Of a DNA stretch of 5,134 nucleotides, positions 4,143 to 5,134 are shown piece after piece. The notes beneath the pieces were generated by a model, which saw nothing but the letters and a program-made list of their open reading frames with translations, had not been told where the DNA came from and made no database searches. The position numbers and the translations under genes are program-made. The first letter of the stretch is position 1, and the number at the start of each line of letters is the position of its first letter. The DNA is from an uncultured Collinsella sp. (GTDB taxonomy: Bacteria > Actinomycetota > Coriobacteriia > Coriobacteriales > Coriobacteriaceae): NCBI GenBank assembly GCA_902494935.1, contig CABUVH010000131.1:1-5134 (forward strand), given 5' to 3'.

Positions 4143-4862
4143 TTAAGCTTCCTTGCTCGGGAGCACCAGGAGGCGGTGGCAGTACGGGCAGTGCGTAATC
4201 TCGCTACCGTCGTGGTTCAGGTCGCTCATGGACGATGCCTGCAGCGCGGTGTGGCAGACCGTGGGGATGTTGCCCTGGATGGTCTCGACGGCCAGGCCGC
4301 GGAACTGCTTGAGCAGACGCTCGTAGTCGGTGAGCACGTCGGCCGGCAGCGTAGCGGCAAGCGCGGTGCGCTCCTTCGTGGCGGTGTCAATCTGAGCCTG
4401 CAGGTCGGCGGCCTTGGCGCGGGCGGCCTTGGTATCGGCCTTCACGCCCTCCTCGAACTTGGCGATGATTGCCTGCGCGCGAGCCTCGCGGTCGAGCGCC
4501 TCCTTGTGGGCGATAACGACGTCCTTGCGGGTGTGCTCAATCTTGTCCAGGCGTTTGGCCAGGGTGGCAAGCTCGTTTTCCAGATCCTGGACCTCGCGGT
4601 AGTCAGAGCCGTCGACGTGGCGCTTCTTGGCGGCCTCGATGGCGTTGTTGGTCTGGATCTCGGTGGTGTTGAGATCGTCCAGCTCAATGTCCAGGTCCTT
4701 GCGCTGGGCGTAGAGCTTGGTCATCTCGGCCTTGAGCTTCACATAGGTCTTGCGCTTAGAAGCGAGCTCCTTGAGCTCCGGCATATTGGCAAGTTCGCTC
4801 TTGTTGCGGGCGAGCTCCAAATCGATCTGTTGCAGCTTGAGTAGCGTAGCGCCGGCGCTCAT
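4143..4862 (-). CDS. CT398-like (DUF164) coiled-coil protein with C-terminal zinc ribbon
   Basis: A 239-residue protein when started at ATG 4860-4862, which has AAAGGAG about 8 bases upstream and overlaps the previous stop as ATGA; a start 12 codons further upstream lies inside the Nif3-like gene without a suitable site. Residues about 5-165 are a long charged heptad-like coiled coil (LLKLQQIDLELARNKSEL at the front, DYREVQDLENELATLAKRL near 88-105). The C-terminus has HCPYCHRLLVLP at 224-235, the second knuckle of the C4 zinc ribbon typical of this family. At the first knuckle only Cys203 is present (IPTVCHTAL); the residue expected to be the first Cys of CxxC is Pro200. His204, His224 or His229 might substitute, or zinc binding may be weakened. 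Function in free-living bacteria is unknown; the chlamydial homologue CT398 has been reported to bind sigma-54 holoenzyme. The neighbours (Nif3-like before, coaBC after) are a conserved arrangement. Confidence 0.88.
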   Translation of the reverse strand: MSAGATLLKLQQIDLELARNKSELANMPELKELASKRKTYVKLKAEMTKLYAQRKDLDIELDDLNTTEIQTNNAIEAAKKRHVDGSDYREVQDLENELATLAKRLDKIEHTRKDVVIAHKEALDREARAQAIIAKFEEGVKADTKAARAKAADLQAQIDTATKERTALAATLPADVLTDYERLLKQFRGLAVETIQGNIPTVCHTALQASSMSDLNHDGSEITHCPYCHRLLVLPSKEA

Positions 4863-5134
4863 AAGTTCTCTCCTTTTGTCACAGTCCACCATTGGCAAGG
4901 GTTCAGTATTTTAATCGCATGACGGGGGTCGACCCCGGCGTCAACTGCAGAGTTCATCAATATATCAACGAACGGCTCCTCGGAGCGGTCGTGGCCGAGC
5001 AAGATCACCGGCAGCCCGCGCAAGGCAAGATCTTGCGCCACGTGGTAGCCCGCTTCGCCCGTCACGACAACGTCCGCACCCGCGGCGATGGCGGGCTCTC
5101 CAAAGTCGCCCAGGGAACCGCCCAAAATAGCGAC
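4859..5134 (-). CDS. Nif3-like dinuclear metal centre protein, C-terminal part (partial)
   Basis: The frame is open from the right window edge (codon 5134-5132) to TGA 4861-4859, giving 91 residues of the C-terminus; the true start lies outside the window, so the TTG at 5125 is internal. The start reads VAILGGSLGDF, matching the V(A/C)xxGGSG motif of the last third of Nif3/YqfO/YbgI proteins. It continues with AGADVVVTGEAGYH and GHDRSEEPF, in which His and Glu four residues later (fragment positions 48 and 52) correspond to the HxxxE pair that ligates the two metal ions in this hexameric family. The remaining ligands, near the N-terminus, are not visible. The biochemical role is unsettled: some members are annotated as GTP cyclohydrolase I type 2. 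The stop overlaps the start of the zinc-ribbon gene by 4 bases, so it is the upstream gene of the same operon. Confidence 0.92.
   Translation of the reverse strand, partial: VAILGGSLGDFGEPAIAAGADVVVTGEAGYHVAQDLALRGLPVILLGHDRSEEPFVDILMNSAVDAGVDPRHAIKILNPCQWWTVTKGENL

Noticed and set aside
4176..4844. A 222-codon open frame on the plus strand opposite the zinc-ribbon protein gene
   Set aside because: Low-complexity Val/Leu/Gly translation typical of the antisense of a GC-biased coding region. No ribosome binding site, and the opposite strand is a clear family member with operon spacing.

Overview
The window looks like a chromosomal segment of a moderately high-GC Actinobacterium of the class Coriobacteriia, most likely Collinsella or a close relative. 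This is an inference from the gene order Nif3-like / CT398-type coiled-coil zinc ribbon / coaBC, the DUF6273-type surface domain and the G/C-rich third codon positions of the right half. No database search was possible.

Right half (about 2730-5134, almost all on the minus strand): a conserved housekeeping block. Read in transcription order, a Nif3-like dinuclear metal protein (cut by the right window edge) overlaps by 4 nt (ATGA) a 239-residue coiled-coil/zinc-ribbon protein. That protein is followed after 3 nt by coaBC, the bifunctional enzyme of steps 2 and 3 of coenzyme A synthesis. Overlap, tight spacing and ribosome binding sites inside the preceding genes point to one operon. Downstream come a promoter-like pair, a complete tRNA-Pro(GGG) with encoded CCA, and a clean intrinsic terminator.

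Left half (1-2730): an accessory, decaying region bordering the 3' end of the tRNA gene. It holds the 3' end of an unrecognised gene (1-280, plus); a remnant of a DnaQ-like 3'-5' exonuclease keeping the IDT and HxxxxD motifs (383-718, plus); an intact-looking small membrane protein (731-970, minus); a small secreted protein apparently cut by a frameshift at a T6 run (1091-1388, minus); and a 5'-truncated TlpA-like thioredoxin with a WCPHC site and an internal stop (1418-about 1744, minus). The thioredoxin remnant abuts head-to-head a 5'-truncated but otherwise open DUF6273-type domain (1741-2262, plus), which is followed by a strong terminator. The 420 bases between that terminator and the tRNA have no convincing gene but carry an unusual density of perfect inverted repeats and palindromes.

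I do not see a complete novel system. The most informative signals are the gene-fragment junction near 1741, the homopolymer break in the secreted protein next to a thiol oxidoreductase remnant, the exonuclease remnant, and a zinc ribbon lacking one expected cysteine.
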